DNA of 64,000 nucleotides, taken from NCBI RefSeq assembly GCF_025998175.1, contig NZ_AP026695.1:248001-312000 (forward strand). The letters are read 5' to 3'. This DNA is from Nitrosopumilus zosterae. Lineage in GTDB: Archaea; Thermoproteota; Nitrososphaeria; Nitrososphaerales; Nitrosopumilaceae. Below are positions 1-6,403 of this stretch, one piece after another. The position numbers and the translations under genes were made by a program. Every line of letters begins with the position of its first letter. Within the stretch, counting starts at the first letter, position 1. Below the pieces are notes generated by a model, which saw only the letters and a list, made by a program, of their open reading frames with translations, searched no databases and was not told the origin of the DNA.

Positions 1-11
1 AAACGTTACTT

Positions 12-25
12 TACTGATCTCGTAC
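12..25 (+). promoter_or_regulatory. 14-nt element upstream of small AMO-linked gene, copy 1
   Basis: The sequence TACTGATCTCGTAC occurs here and again, identically, at 476-489 upstream of the next small membrane gene. A TATA-like AGTTAAATAA lies near 56-65. Related GATC/TCGTA words occur upstream of amoX and amoB. This is possibly an activator or repressor site. The function is inferred; only the repetition is seen. Confidence 0.4.
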
Positions 26-97
26 ATTATGTCGAAAATTGGTGTTTAGAATAAAAGTTAAATAAGTCTCTGGCTTCAAAACGAGCAGGTAAACGGT

Positions 98-430
98 ATG
101 AATACAAAAATACTATTAGCAGCATCCTTAGTTGCTGTCTTCACTATGGGATTCTATGCAGAAGATGCAATAGCATTTGCACAATACATGGGAAACGTTG
201 GTAGTGAAGGGGAAACCGGATCTTACACATTAGAAGAAGCACTTGAAATTCAAAGAAGAAGAATCGAAGCTGCTGAAGCAAATCCCGCCTCTGGTTCAGG
301 AACTCCATATCTTGACGCAAGTGGTGTAGTTGGTGCCTCAGTTATCGCAGGTGCAGTGTTCGGTGGTATTGCAGGAGCATTCTTCATTAGAGGAAGATCT
401 GGCAAATACGCAGCAATGGGCAGAGGATAA
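98..430 (+). CDS. Small secreted/membrane protein of the AMO locus (AmoY/AmoZ candidate)
   Basis: The 110-residue protein has an N-terminal signal peptide (about residues 1-26, ending EDAIA) and one Gly/Ala-rich transmembrane helix near residues 76-98, followed by a short basic tail (RGRSGKYAAMGRG). The stretch between them is polar and predicted to lie outside the membrane. It sits with a second small membrane gene beside amoB, and archaeal AMO was recently reported to contain extra small helical subunits (AmoX, AmoY, AmoZ). Position, size and topology make this a candidate for one of them, but I cannot tell which. A shared 14-nt upstream element links it to the next gene. The assignment is inference; the gene itself is certain. 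Confidence 0.6.
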   Translation: MNTKILLAASLVAVFTMGFYAEDAIAFAQYMGNVGSEGETGSYTLEEALEIQRRRIEAAEANPASGSGTPYLDASGVVGASVIAGAVFGGIAGAFFIRGRSGKYAAMGRG

Positions 431-460
431 TCAAACCTCACTTTTCTCTTATTTTATTTT
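431..460 (+). terminator. Pyrimidine-rich terminator
   Basis: T/C-rich run (ACTTTTCTCTTATTTTATTT) directly after the stop codon, the usual form of archaeal intrinsic termination; no hairpin is needed. Comparable runs follow nearly every gene of the AMO locus. Confidence 0.45.
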
Positions 461-475
461 CTACGTCTCAGTGGA

Positions 476-489
476 TACTGATCTCGTAC
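476..489 (+). promoter_or_regulatory. 14-nt element upstream of small AMO-linked gene, copy 2
   Basis: Exact copy of the 14-mer at 12-25. It lies 22 nt upstream of the TATA box at 511-518 (TATATATC), whose centre is 26 nt from the ATG at 541, so the transcript is probably leaderless. Confidence 0.45.
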
Positions 490-540
490 TTTCTGATAAT
501 AAAAGAAATGTATATATCGCACAAATAGAGCCAAATTATC

Positions 541-810
541 ATGACTCCTATCGTAGGAACTTTCCTAAGCATCCTGTCATCACTTACAGGACAACTGGGA
601 CCAAACTATGATCCATTATTCTATGATGTAATGATTTACATCTTCGGAACCATGATGTTCACAATATTCCTTCTAGGAATTATCTCATTCTGGTTACGTG
701 TACACGGATGGGCTTACAAGGACAACCGTGAGAGATGGGTCGATGAGTTGGACAGACACTTTGAAAGAGAAGGCATTGGTCTGATTCCAGACAACGGCAA
801 ATACTGGTAA
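541..810 (+). CDS. Small membrane protein of the AMO locus (AmoY/AmoZ candidate)
   Basis: The 89-residue protein has one clear transmembrane helix (about residues 28-51, DVMIYIFGTMMFTIFLLGII) and a charged C-terminal amphipathic half rich in Arg, Asp, Glu and Trp (DNRERWVDELDRHFEREG). There is no cleavable signal peptide. The start is supported by a TATA box 26 nt upstream. Together with the preceding gene it is a candidate for one of the additional small subunits reported for thaumarchaeal AMO. I base this on position, size and topology only; an unrelated small membrane protein is the alternative. Confidence 0.6.
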   Translation: MTPIVGTFLSILSSLTGQLGPNYDPLFYDVMIYIFGTMMFTIFLLGIISFWLRVHGWAYKDNRERWVDELDRHFEREGIGLIPDNGKYW

Positions 811-921
811 AATTACTACCTTTCTTCTTTTCATTATTTTTAATAATTTTAGAAAACTCTGTTTATTTTCTAAAGTTATGATTTTTTCTAGTTCTCAATT
901 ACTAATTTTTTAATTATGGGA

Positions 922-1455
922 TTAATCACTAGTTTTCAATTCTGGAAGGTAATCTTTGTCTTTTGATGAATCATAATCTTTTGATGTAAATACTGCTTTG
1001 TAGTGATACTTGTCTTGTAATGGGGTTTTGAGACCCATCTCTGATAACCTGTCATTAACATAAATTTCTGTTTTTGACTCTTCCATATCTCTAATTTTAA
1101 ACTTGGAAATGTATAGGAAATGTCCTATTTCAAAATTAGGGTTTTCAGTCCATTCTGCATATACCGTGCCATCATTAGAAAGCGTGTATATGGCCCTTTG
1201 ACACCCTTCTGTGATTCCGATATTTGGTTGAACTTCGGCTTTCTGACCATCCAAAATCATTTCAAATGTGAATGATATTTTCCAATCAGTATCAATATTG
1301 TCAATACAAGCATTATGTGGTTGTCCACCTATCATTGGGTTTACTACGAAACTAGTAAGCAGTACTGCAATACCACCTATGATGGCACTTATCACAAGAA
1401 ATTTTATTGTCTTATTTCTTTTGTAAGGATCTCCCATTCCAGGATATTTCATCAT
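922..1455 (-). CDS. Membrane-anchored hypothetical protein
   Basis: The 177-residue protein has a short cytoplasmic N-terminus (KYPGMGDPYKRNKT), one transmembrane helix (about residues 19-42) and an extracytoplasmic domain of about 130 residues containing two cysteines (HNACID, EGCQRA) that could form a disulfide. I recognise no family. It lies between the small AMO-linked genes and amoB, in the same orientation as the next gene and amoB. A role at the cell surface is likely from topology; a link to AMO is only positional. Confidence 0.7.
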   Translation of the reverse strand: MMKYPGMGDPYKRNKTIKFLVISAIIGGIAVLLTSFVVNPMIGGQPHNACIDNIDTDWKISFTFEMILDGQKAEVQPNIGITEGCQRAIYTLSNDGTVYAEWTENPNFEIGHFLYISKFKIRDMEESKTEIYVNDRLSEMGLKTPLQDKYHYKAVFTSKDYDSSKDKDYLPELKTSD

Positions 1456-1490
1456 GATGATTTTAGACGGATTCCTTAAAGTCCTTTCTC

Positions 1491-1856
1491 TTACTCAAAC
1501 ATTATCTCAATAGTATCAAATTGATCTTGATGATCTGCAAGAAAATATGTGATTTCATCTGAGTCAATCTCTAGCCATTCTGATTCACCTTTGTAAGGGA
1601 GGTAATCTTCTACAAACAAATCATCTGCTCCCGTCATTCTGACAATTACTTTGTCATTTTTTGATTTTAACTCAAAGGGTAATTTGAGAACTTTACCTCG
1701 TCTCTGGTTTTGAATGTTAACTTTGAAAATATCTGAACGAAATTCAACTTCTCCAAAAAAATAACTCTGAAAAATATCTAGTTTGATTATTCTAAAACTT
1801 AGCACAATTTCAATACTATTTTCTAGAAGATAAAACTTGGTTTCAAATCGATACAC
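1491..1856 (-). CDS. Hypothetical protein
   Basis: The 121-residue protein has no signal peptide, membrane helix or recognised motif. It is rich in beta-prone segments (LLENSIEIVLSFRI, DKVIVRMTGADD) and ends acidic. It is cotranscribable with the gene at 922-1455, 35 nt downstream, and with amoB upstream. The function is unknown. Codon use looks like that of its neighbours, so it is probably a real gene. Confidence 0.6.
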   Translation of the reverse strand: MYRFETKFYLLENSIEIVLSFRIIKLDIFQSYFFGEVEFRSDIFKVNIQNQRRGKVLKLPFELKSKNDKVIVRMTGADDLFVEDYLPYKGESEWLEIDSDEITYFLADHQDQFDTIEIMFE

Positions 1857-1873
1857 TACTCATATGACTAATT

Positions 1874-1897
1874 ATAAAATGAAAAGGAAAAGGTTGG
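1874..1897 (-). terminator. amoB 3' element, identical to that of amoA
   Basis: Downstream of amoB, minus-strand sequence beginning CCAACCTTTTCC and ending CATTTTAT (24 nt) is identical to 4565-4588 downstream of amoA. It is pyrimidine-rich and fits an intrinsic terminator or an mRNA 3'-end element. The exact identity is seen; the function is inferred. Confidence 0.5.
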
Positions 1898-1902
1898 GTT
1901 GT

Positions 1903-2472
1903 TTAGATTACTTGCCAGGGTCGTGTTGCAAACGTAATGACATAACCAACACCTATTATGATTGATTGATATGCGATGTTAGTATATGGGATTGGTTTGA
2001 TGATTGGATCTCCTTCAACGACTACTGTTTGACCTGGACCAAGTCCTGGACCAACTTTTGCTACATTGAGTTGGGTGTGTACGTGGTATACACCTGCTTC
2101 AAGTGCTTTTGCAGATAATGAATAATCGACGACAGCGTTACCTGGAATGTCAAAGACGTTTCCTGGTGGATCTCTTGCTAGCATCTCCCATCTGTTACCT
2201 GCGTTGGTTGACTCTGTGAATATTGAGAGCCATCCTCTTAGGTCTCTTTCTACAAGGCTGACTAGTGTTCCTTGAACTGTCAAGGTTTCGCCAGTTTGTA
2301 GGGATTGTCTGTTAAAGGTTTCATCCTCAATTCTGATGAAACGACTCTGGAGTTGTGCTTGGACACCGTGTGCATCTGCAGTTGGAATTACGGATTCAAC
2401 CCAGTTGAAACCTAATGTTCCTAGTGCAAGTACTACAGCTAGTCCAAATACGAAAATTCTTTTTTCGACCAT
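1903..2472 (-). CDS. amoB: Ammonia monooxygenase subunit B (AmoB)
   Basis: AmoB carries the soluble cupredoxin-like domain of the copper membrane monooxygenase that oxidises ammonia to hydroxylamine. The protein has 189 residues. A signal peptide (about 1-34) ends ...TADA, so that His35 becomes the N-terminal residue; with His130 and His132 (YHVHTQ) it reproduces the copper ligands of PmoB. A C-terminal membrane helix spans about 166-185. It is shorter than bacterial AmoB/PmoB, which have two cupredoxin domains; the short form is normal for archaea. I chose MVEKRIF as start because the signal peptide begins there; an in-frame ATG 18 codons upstream gives an unlikely extra hydrophobic stretch. 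It is divergent from amoC. Confidence 0.96.
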   Translation of the reverse strand: MVEKRIFVFGLAVVLALGTLGFNWVESVIPTADAHGVQAQLQSRFIRIEDETFNRQSLQTGETLTVQGTLVSLVERDLRGWLSIFTESTNAGNRWEMLARDPPGNVFDIPGNAVVDYSLSAKALEAGVYHVHTQLNVAKVGPGLGPGQTVVVEGDPIIKPIPYTNIAYQSIIIGVGYVITFATRPWQVI

Positions 2473-2505
2473 AGTTATCCCTAATATTGAGGAGATAATA
2501 CACAT

Positions 2506-2536
2506 CGTTATATGTTTTACCTTCATTACGAGGATC
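2506..2536 (-). promoter_or_regulatory. amoB promoter with GATC/TCGTA motif
   Basis: On the minus strand a TATA-like ACATATAACG (2515-2506) lies about 36 nt before the ATG. Further upstream, GATCCTCGTAA (2536-2526) resembles the motif upstream of the two small AMO-linked genes and amoX. The rest of the amoB-amoC intergenic region (2537-2690) is very AT-rich and holds nothing else I recognise. Confidence 0.4.
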
Positions 2537-2696
2537 GATGCTTGATATAATGTTAATCATCGATGTTATACAATGAAAATACTAAAAAAATAATAAAATT
2601 ATTTTAATTTACTAAACAACTAATGTTATTTTTTTTAGAAAAAATCAATAACAATATAAAAATTCTAATAAAATTATTCAATTTTCAATCTCTTAC

Positions 2697-2704
2697 TTTA
2701 TATC
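2697..2704 (+). promoter_or_regulatory. amoC TATA box
   Basis: TTTATATC centred about 26 nt before the amoC ATG at 2727, consistent with transcription starting at or next to the start codon. No GATC/TCGTA motif is visible here, unlike the other AMO promoters. Confidence 0.55.
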
Positions 2705-2726
2705 CCGAATTCACACCTAGTCTAGC

Positions 2727-3290
2727 ATGGCACAGATGCCCGCATTAATCCCAAAAGAAGTTGAGATTCAGAGACTTAAAAAAATCTGGCTCATCGTTAT
2801 TGCTATGGGATCTACTGCAGCATCAGTCGAAGTTGATAACTTCGTTGATGGTTCTCTACATCAGACTTCTATCAGAGATAGTGCATTTACACCAGCACAC
2901 TGGTGGTTGTATTCCCACTTCATCACATTACCACTTGGATGGGGAGCAGCAGCAATCTATGATAGAAAAGTACCAGTTCTTAGAGGTCCTAACAATTCAA
3001 TGAACACAGGATTGAAGATGACCATTCTTGGTTACCTTGCAACAATGTTTACAATTGGGGTCAATGAGATGTGGCACTTCTGGTTTGTAGAGGAAATATT
3101 TGCGGTTCCAAATCACTGGATGTTTAACATGGGTGTAGTAGTTGCATTCATGGGTGCACTTGCATACGTAGTCAGAGTATATGCTAGACTCGTAGAATTA
3201 GGTGCAGAAACTCCTGGAGAGAACCCATATGTTGCAGAAATGTACAAGATGGCCTTAGAAGGCAAATTGTACAGCAGATCAATTCCATAG
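2727..3290 (+). CDS. amoC: Ammonia monooxygenase subunit C (AmoC)
   Basis: AmoC is the integral membrane subunit that holds the CuC site now thought to be catalytic or close to it. The 187-residue protein keeps the ligand triad spaced as in PmoC: Asp41, His45 and His58 (DGSLH followed by a His 13 residues later in DSAFTPAHW). Several membrane helices follow, and a conserved NEMWHFWF segment lies near residue 112. It is shorter than bacterial AmoC, as is usual in archaea. It is first in the amoC-amoX-amoA direction, and each gene has its own promoter-like box and pyrimidine-rich end, so the genes may be transcribed separately. Confidence 0.97.
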   Translation: MAQMPALIPKEVEIQRLKKIWLIVIAMGSTAASVEVDNFVDGSLHQTSIRDSAFTPAHWWLYSHFITLPLGWGAAAIYDRKVPVLRGPNNSMNTGLKMTILGYLATMFTIGVNEMWHFWFVEEIFAVPNHWMFNMGVVVAFMGALAYVVRVYARLVELGAETPGENPYVAEMYKMALEGKLYSRSIP

Positions 3291-3296
3291 ACAAAT

Positions 3297-3316
3297 TGTG
3301 CAAAAGCACATTTTTT
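3297..3316 (+). terminator. amoC hairpin-T terminator
   Basis: A TGTGC/GCACA stem with an AAAA loop (3297-3310) is followed at once by six T (3311-3316) and more pyrimidines. This has the form of a bacterial-type intrinsic terminator, and is more structured than the plain T-rich ends of the neighbouring genes. Confidence 0.6.
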
Positions 3317-3340
3317 CTCTTTTATTATTTTAAAAAAAGA

Positions 3341-3380
3341 CGTGGATCGTACTAACACTCCTGTTTAAGAAAGACTTAAA
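3341..3380 (+). promoter_or_regulatory. amoX promoter region
   Basis: GTGGATCGTACT (3342-3353) shares the GATC/CGTAC word with elements upstream of the small AMO-linked genes. A TATA-like ACTTAAAAGA (3371-3380) follows, about 30 nt before the amoX ATG. Confidence 0.4.
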
Positions 3381-3406
3381 AGAATCTGATTTAGAATAAT
3401 TCCAGA

Positions 3407-3769
3407 ATGACTCTTCCTAAAGGATTCGGTTCTGGCGGCACTGGTGGATCATCAAGTGCTGATATAGAACGAATGATTGGACGACGCGTTGAAAATATGA
3501 CTGGTATGATAACAGTTTCATTCTGGGCAGCATTATTGGCTACTTTTGGTGGTACTGCAGCTGGATACTTCTATTATCCATGGGCATATCCAACAGCAAG
3601 TGGACACTTTGCATTCATCGTACTCGCAATCATTGAGGCAATAGGTTACATCTTCTGTGTTAAAGTCATGGAAGAAGGTTCCAACAAAAACAGTAATGGT
3701 ATAGTTGCCGCTAGTATTGCAGGCGCAACCGCATTTGTACTATTCGTATCACTGTACGTTGGTTGGTAA
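3407..3769 (+). CDS. amoX: AmoX, archaeal AMO subunit
   Basis: AmoX is a small protein found only beside archaeal amo genes and reported as part of the archaeal AMO complex. The 120-residue protein starts with a Gly/Ser-rich cytoplasmic stretch (GFGSGGTGGSSSAD) and has three hydrophobic segments (about residues 35-56, 66-85 and 98-118), the first joined to a YFYYPWAYP turn. No metal-ligand pattern is obvious, so a structural role is most likely. Its position between amoC and amoA is the standard one. Confidence 0.92.
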   Translation: MTLPKGFGSGGTGGSSSADIERMIGRRVENMTGMITVSFWAALLATFGGTAAGYFYYPWAYPTASGHFAFIVLAIIEAIGYIFCVKVMEEGSNKNSNGIVAASIAGATAFVLFVSLYVGW

Positions 3770-3880
3770 TCGAACACTTCATTACACTTCTTTTTCATTT
3801 TAATTTTAAACAGCCCAGTTTTGATTACATTTTTTCCTATTTTCTAAAGTCAAAACAACGATCTCCTTCATACTCTAAAA

Positions 3881-3890
3881 TTTTATATAC
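3881..3890 (+). promoter_or_regulatory. amoA TATA box
   Basis: TTTTATATAC is centred about 26 nt before the amoA ATG at 3912, so the transcript is predicted to be leaderless. CGATCTCCTTCATACT (3859-3874) just upstream is a weak relative of the GATC/TCGTA motif. Confidence 0.55.
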
Positions 3891-3911
3891 TGACCGTTTC
3901 TTTGACATCAT

Positions 3912-4562
3912 ATGGTCTGGTTAAGACGATGTACACACTACTTATTCATAGTAGTAGTTGCAGTTAACTCAACACTGTTAACAATTAATGCAGGAGACTA
4001 CATCTTCTACACTGACTGGGCTTGGACTTCGTACACGGTATTCTCAATATCGCAAACGTTGATGCTTATTGTAGGTGCAACATATTACCTAACATTTACA
4101 GGCGTTCCAGGCACAGCAACGTACTACGCTCTAATTATGACAGTATACACATGGATAGCAAAAGCCGCATGGTTTTCGTTAGGATATCCATATGACTTCA
4201 TTGTAGTTCCAGTTTGGTTACCTTCAGCGATGCTGTTGGACTTAGTCTACTGGGCAACAAAGAAGAACAAGCACTCCTTGATACTGTTTGGCGGCGTACT
4301 GGTAGGAATGTCATTGCCATTGTTCAATATGGTAAACCTGATAACAGTAGCAGACCCACTAGAAACGGCATTCAAATATCCAAGACCAACATTGCCACCA
4401 TACATGACACCGATAGAACCTCAAGTTGGAAAGTTCTATAACAGCCCAGTGGCTTTAGGTGCAGGTGCTGGTGCAGTATTGGCATGTACGTTTGCAGCGT
4501 TAGGTTGTAAACTTAACACTTGGACATACAGATGGATGGCCGCTTGGTCAAAGTGGGACTAA
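3912..4562 (+). CDS. amoA: Ammonia monooxygenase subunit A (AmoA)
   Basis: AmoA is the integral membrane subunit of AMO and the standard marker gene for ammonia oxidisers. The 216-residue sequence is the archaeal type, beginning MVWLRRCTHYLF and ending WMAAWSKWD, with about six membrane helices and the conserved loop FKYPRPTLPPYMTPIEPQVG near residues 155-175. The conserved acidic and aromatic segments NAGDYIFYTDWAW and FTGVPGTATYYA are intact. It lies 143 nt after amoX with its own TATA box, and is followed by the 24-nt 3' element shared with amoB. No sign of truncation. Confidence 0.98.
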   Translation: MVWLRRCTHYLFIVVVAVNSTLLTINAGDYIFYTDWAWTSYTVFSISQTLMLIVGATYYLTFTGVPGTATYYALIMTVYTWIAKAAWFSLGYPYDFIVVPVWLPSAMLLDLVYWATKKNKHSLILFGGVLVGMSLPLFNMVNLITVADPLETAFKYPRPTLPPYMTPIEPQVGKFYNSPVALGAGAGAVLACTFAALGCKLNTWTYRWMAAWSKWD

Positions 4563-4564
4563 AT

Positions 4565-4588
4565 CCAACCTTTTCCTTTTCATTTTAT
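4565..4588 (+). terminator. amoA 3' element, identical to that of amoB
   Basis: A 24-nt pyrimidine-rich sequence (CCAACCTTTTCC...CATTTTAT), three nucleotides after the amoA stop, is identical to the minus-strand sequence after amoB at 1897-1874. It is probably a terminator or 3'-end signal; identity over 24 nt outside coding sequence suggests selection or gene conversion. Confidence 0.5.
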
Positions 4589-4699
4589 TAATCTCGCTTA
4601 GAGTATTCTCTAAATTTCTAAACTTGATTAAAAAATATTGCACAGCTTGTGATCTTTTATTGTCTCTTTTGACAATATGTAATCTTGTGATGATAATTA

Positions 4700-5560
4700 T
4701 TGAAACAGCAATATGGTCAGATTCTAGTTACACCAAAACCATTTGTAAAATGGGCTGGTGGAAAACGTCAATTAATTCCAATTCTGAATGAAAATTTACC
4801 TAAAACATTTGGCACTTATTTTGAACCCTTCCTGGGAGGTGGTGCATTACTTTTTCATATGCTAACAGAACGAAATGGGCAAAAATGTAGCATTTCTGAT
4901 CTTAATTCAGATTTGGTATTGTCATACATTACCATTAGAGATAGAATAGACGATTTGATTTCTTCTCTAAAAAGTCATGAAAAAAATTACCAAAAAGATT
5001 CCAAATCATACTATTATTCTGTTAGAGAAAGCAATCCAAGAAACGAAATTGAAAAAACATCCCGATTAATCTTTTTGAATAGAACCTGTTTCAATGGATT
5101 GTATCGTGTTAACAGCAAAGGTAAATTCAATGTACCTATAGGAAAATACACTAACCCAAATATTGTAAACGAGGATAATCTTCGTTCAGTAAGTAGCATA
5201 TTGCAATCAAGCAAGGCATCCATCAAATGTCGTGATTTTGAGGCAGTTCTTAGAGATGCCAAAAAAGATGATTTGGTATACTTTGATCCGCCATATCAGC
5301 CAGTTAGTAATACAGCAAATTTCACCAGCTATACAAACAAGGATTTTACATTTGATGATCTAAACAGACTAGCAGAACTTTGCACGAAACTGGATTCAAA
5401 AGGATGTAGAGTTCTTCTGTCCAATTCCAACTCTAAAGAAGTTGCAGAAATATTTTCCAACGAACCTTGGAAAATAAGTAAGATTCAGGCAAATCGCTCA
5501 ATTAATTCAAACTCTAAAAAACGAACCGGCCACTTTGAATTACTGATTAAAAATTATTAG
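4700..5560 (+). CDS. Orphan Dam-family (D12 class) DNA adenine methyltransferase
   Basis: N6-adenine DNA methyltransferase of the alpha/D12 class. Motif X (FVKWAGGKRQL, residues 15-25) and the SAM-binding motif I (EPFLGGGAL, 42-50) come first, with the catalytic motif IV DPPY at 196-199. The length of 286 is normal for a Dam-like enzyme, whose common target is GATC. No restriction endonuclease lies nearby, so it is an orphan: regulatory, protective, or a remnant of a mobile restriction system. The start is TTG; no in-frame ATG precedes motif X. Its place directly after amoA, together with GATC words in AMO promoters, is noted as a finding. Confidence 0.88.
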   Translation: MKQQYGQILVTPKPFVKWAGGKRQLIPILNENLPKTFGTYFEPFLGGGALLFHMLTERNGQKCSISDLNSDLVLSYITIRDRIDDLISSLKSHEKNYQKDSKSYYYSVRESNPRNEIEKTSRLIFLNRTCFNGLYRVNSKGKFNVPIGKYTNPNIVNEDNLRSVSSILQSSKASIKCRDFEAVLRDAKKDDLVYFDPPYQPVSNTANFTSYTNKDFTFDDLNRLAELCTKLDSKGCRVLLSNSNSKEVAEIFSNEPWKISKIQANRSINSNSKKRTGHFELLIKNY

Positions 5561-5561
5561 A

Positions 5562-5635
5562 AGCTTCGAACGGGATCTGAACCCGCGACCTTTACATTAC
5601 CAATGTAACGCTCTACCAGGCTGAGCTATCGAAGC
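5562..5635 (-). tRNA. tRNA-Thr(GGT)
   Basis: A 74-nt cloverleaf without intron. The acceptor pairs GCTTCGA with TCGAAGC, and the anticodon stem TTACA/TGTAA encloses loop TTGGTAA (anticodon GGT). The T-arm GCGGG-TTCAGAT-CCCGT is present. The discriminator is U. Confidence 0.95.
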
Positions 5636-5726
5636 ACGAAAATTGTCTGTAGAAAATCCTTATAATTCTTCATTCTGAGCATTATTCTTCTAAACTATTA
5701 AATTTCACACAAATTTCTAGACTTTT

Positions 5727-5848
5727 GGAGGAGTAATCAAGCCTGGCCAAAGTAAGCATTATGTGCTTTTGGACATGCAGGACTTAAGATCAAATAATGG
5801 GTGATCCTGTCTCTCAGGAGTTCGTGGGTTCAAATCCCACCTCCTCCA
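5727..5848 (+). tRNA. tRNA-Leu(TAA) with two introns
   Basis: The acceptor GGAGGAG/CTCCTCC is perfect, the T-arm is GTGGG-TTCAAAT-CCCAC, and a long variable arm (CTC...GAG) marks a type II tRNA. The anticodon stem is CAGGA/TCCTG with loop CTTAAGA, anticodon TAA at 5785-5787. Two insertions must be removed to fold it. One is 22 nt in the D-arm (5753-5774), where helix CCAA/TTGG separates bulges AGT and ACA. The other is a canonical 15-nt intron after position 37 (5789-5803), where helix CTTA/TGGG separates bulges AGA and TGA. Both fit the bulge-helix-bulge rule of archaeal splicing endonuclease. The mature RNA is 85 nt. Confidence 0.9.
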
Positions 5849-5853
5849 TTACT

Positions 5854-6240
5854 CTATTTTGGATGTTTTATTCCTCTAGAATTTAGGACTTCGTATACAT
5901 CTGGTAATGAGAAAACAAAACCAACATGTACACAATCTTTTTCATCACATAACTGACAAAACAACTCGCCTTTTTGAACTGCAACTTCTGCGATTCTATT
6001 TTTGATATTGTCTTTTAGAATAACTCGATCATCATCTACAGAAATTTTTTCAATCTTGGGTGCATATCTTGCAAAAGTCTTGTCCTTTTGCATCATCTCT
6101 TCTAACATGTAAGTTACATAACCTGAAAAACTATTGACCCCTTTCATCGTAAGGTCGTCTTTACTATTTTGATAAACTTGATGGAATTTATCATAAACTG
6201 TTTCTGAAACTGTGATTGATTTGAATCCGGCTTTTGGCAA
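5854..6240 (-). CDS. Hypothetical protein with C-terminal metal-binding cysteines
   Basis: The 128-residue protein begins AGFKSITVSETVYDKFHQVYQ, which looks like a ribbon-helix-helix type strand and helix, followed by a region with SGYVTYMLEEMM. The C-terminal half has CQLCDEKDCVHVGF (about residues 97-110), a likely Zn site made of three Cys and one His. A DNA-binding regulator is plausible but unproven. The 3' end comes within six nucleotides of the tRNA-Leu gene on the other strand. Confidence 0.65.
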   Translation of the reverse strand: MPKAGFKSITVSETVYDKFHQVYQNSKDDLTMKGVNSFSGYVTYMLEEMMQKDKTFARYAPKIEKISVDDDRVILKDNIKNRIAEVAVQKGELFCQLCDEKDCVHVGFVFSLPDVYEVLNSRGIKHPK

Positions 6241-6403
6241 TTTACTTTTCCTTACCGTACAATAAAGTACTCAAGTATTTAATGTTTTATTCCACGGGTG
6301 CTGTTACCTTGGTGGTTGATTTTACCCGTTGCAGATCAGTTGATGATAATCAAAATTGGATATTACCTAACTGATTATATTTGAGATTTGTATCAGTTTT
6401 AGT

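Noticed and set aside
2473-2526. 18-codon N-terminal extension of AmoB
   Set aside because: It would place a second hydrophobic stretch before the signal peptide, and it covers the probable TATA box.
6335-6390. Possible C/D box RNA (TGATGA ... CTGA)
   Set aside because: Only about 33 nt separate the boxes, no second box pair or terminal stem is present, so it is indistinguishable from chance in AT-rich DNA.
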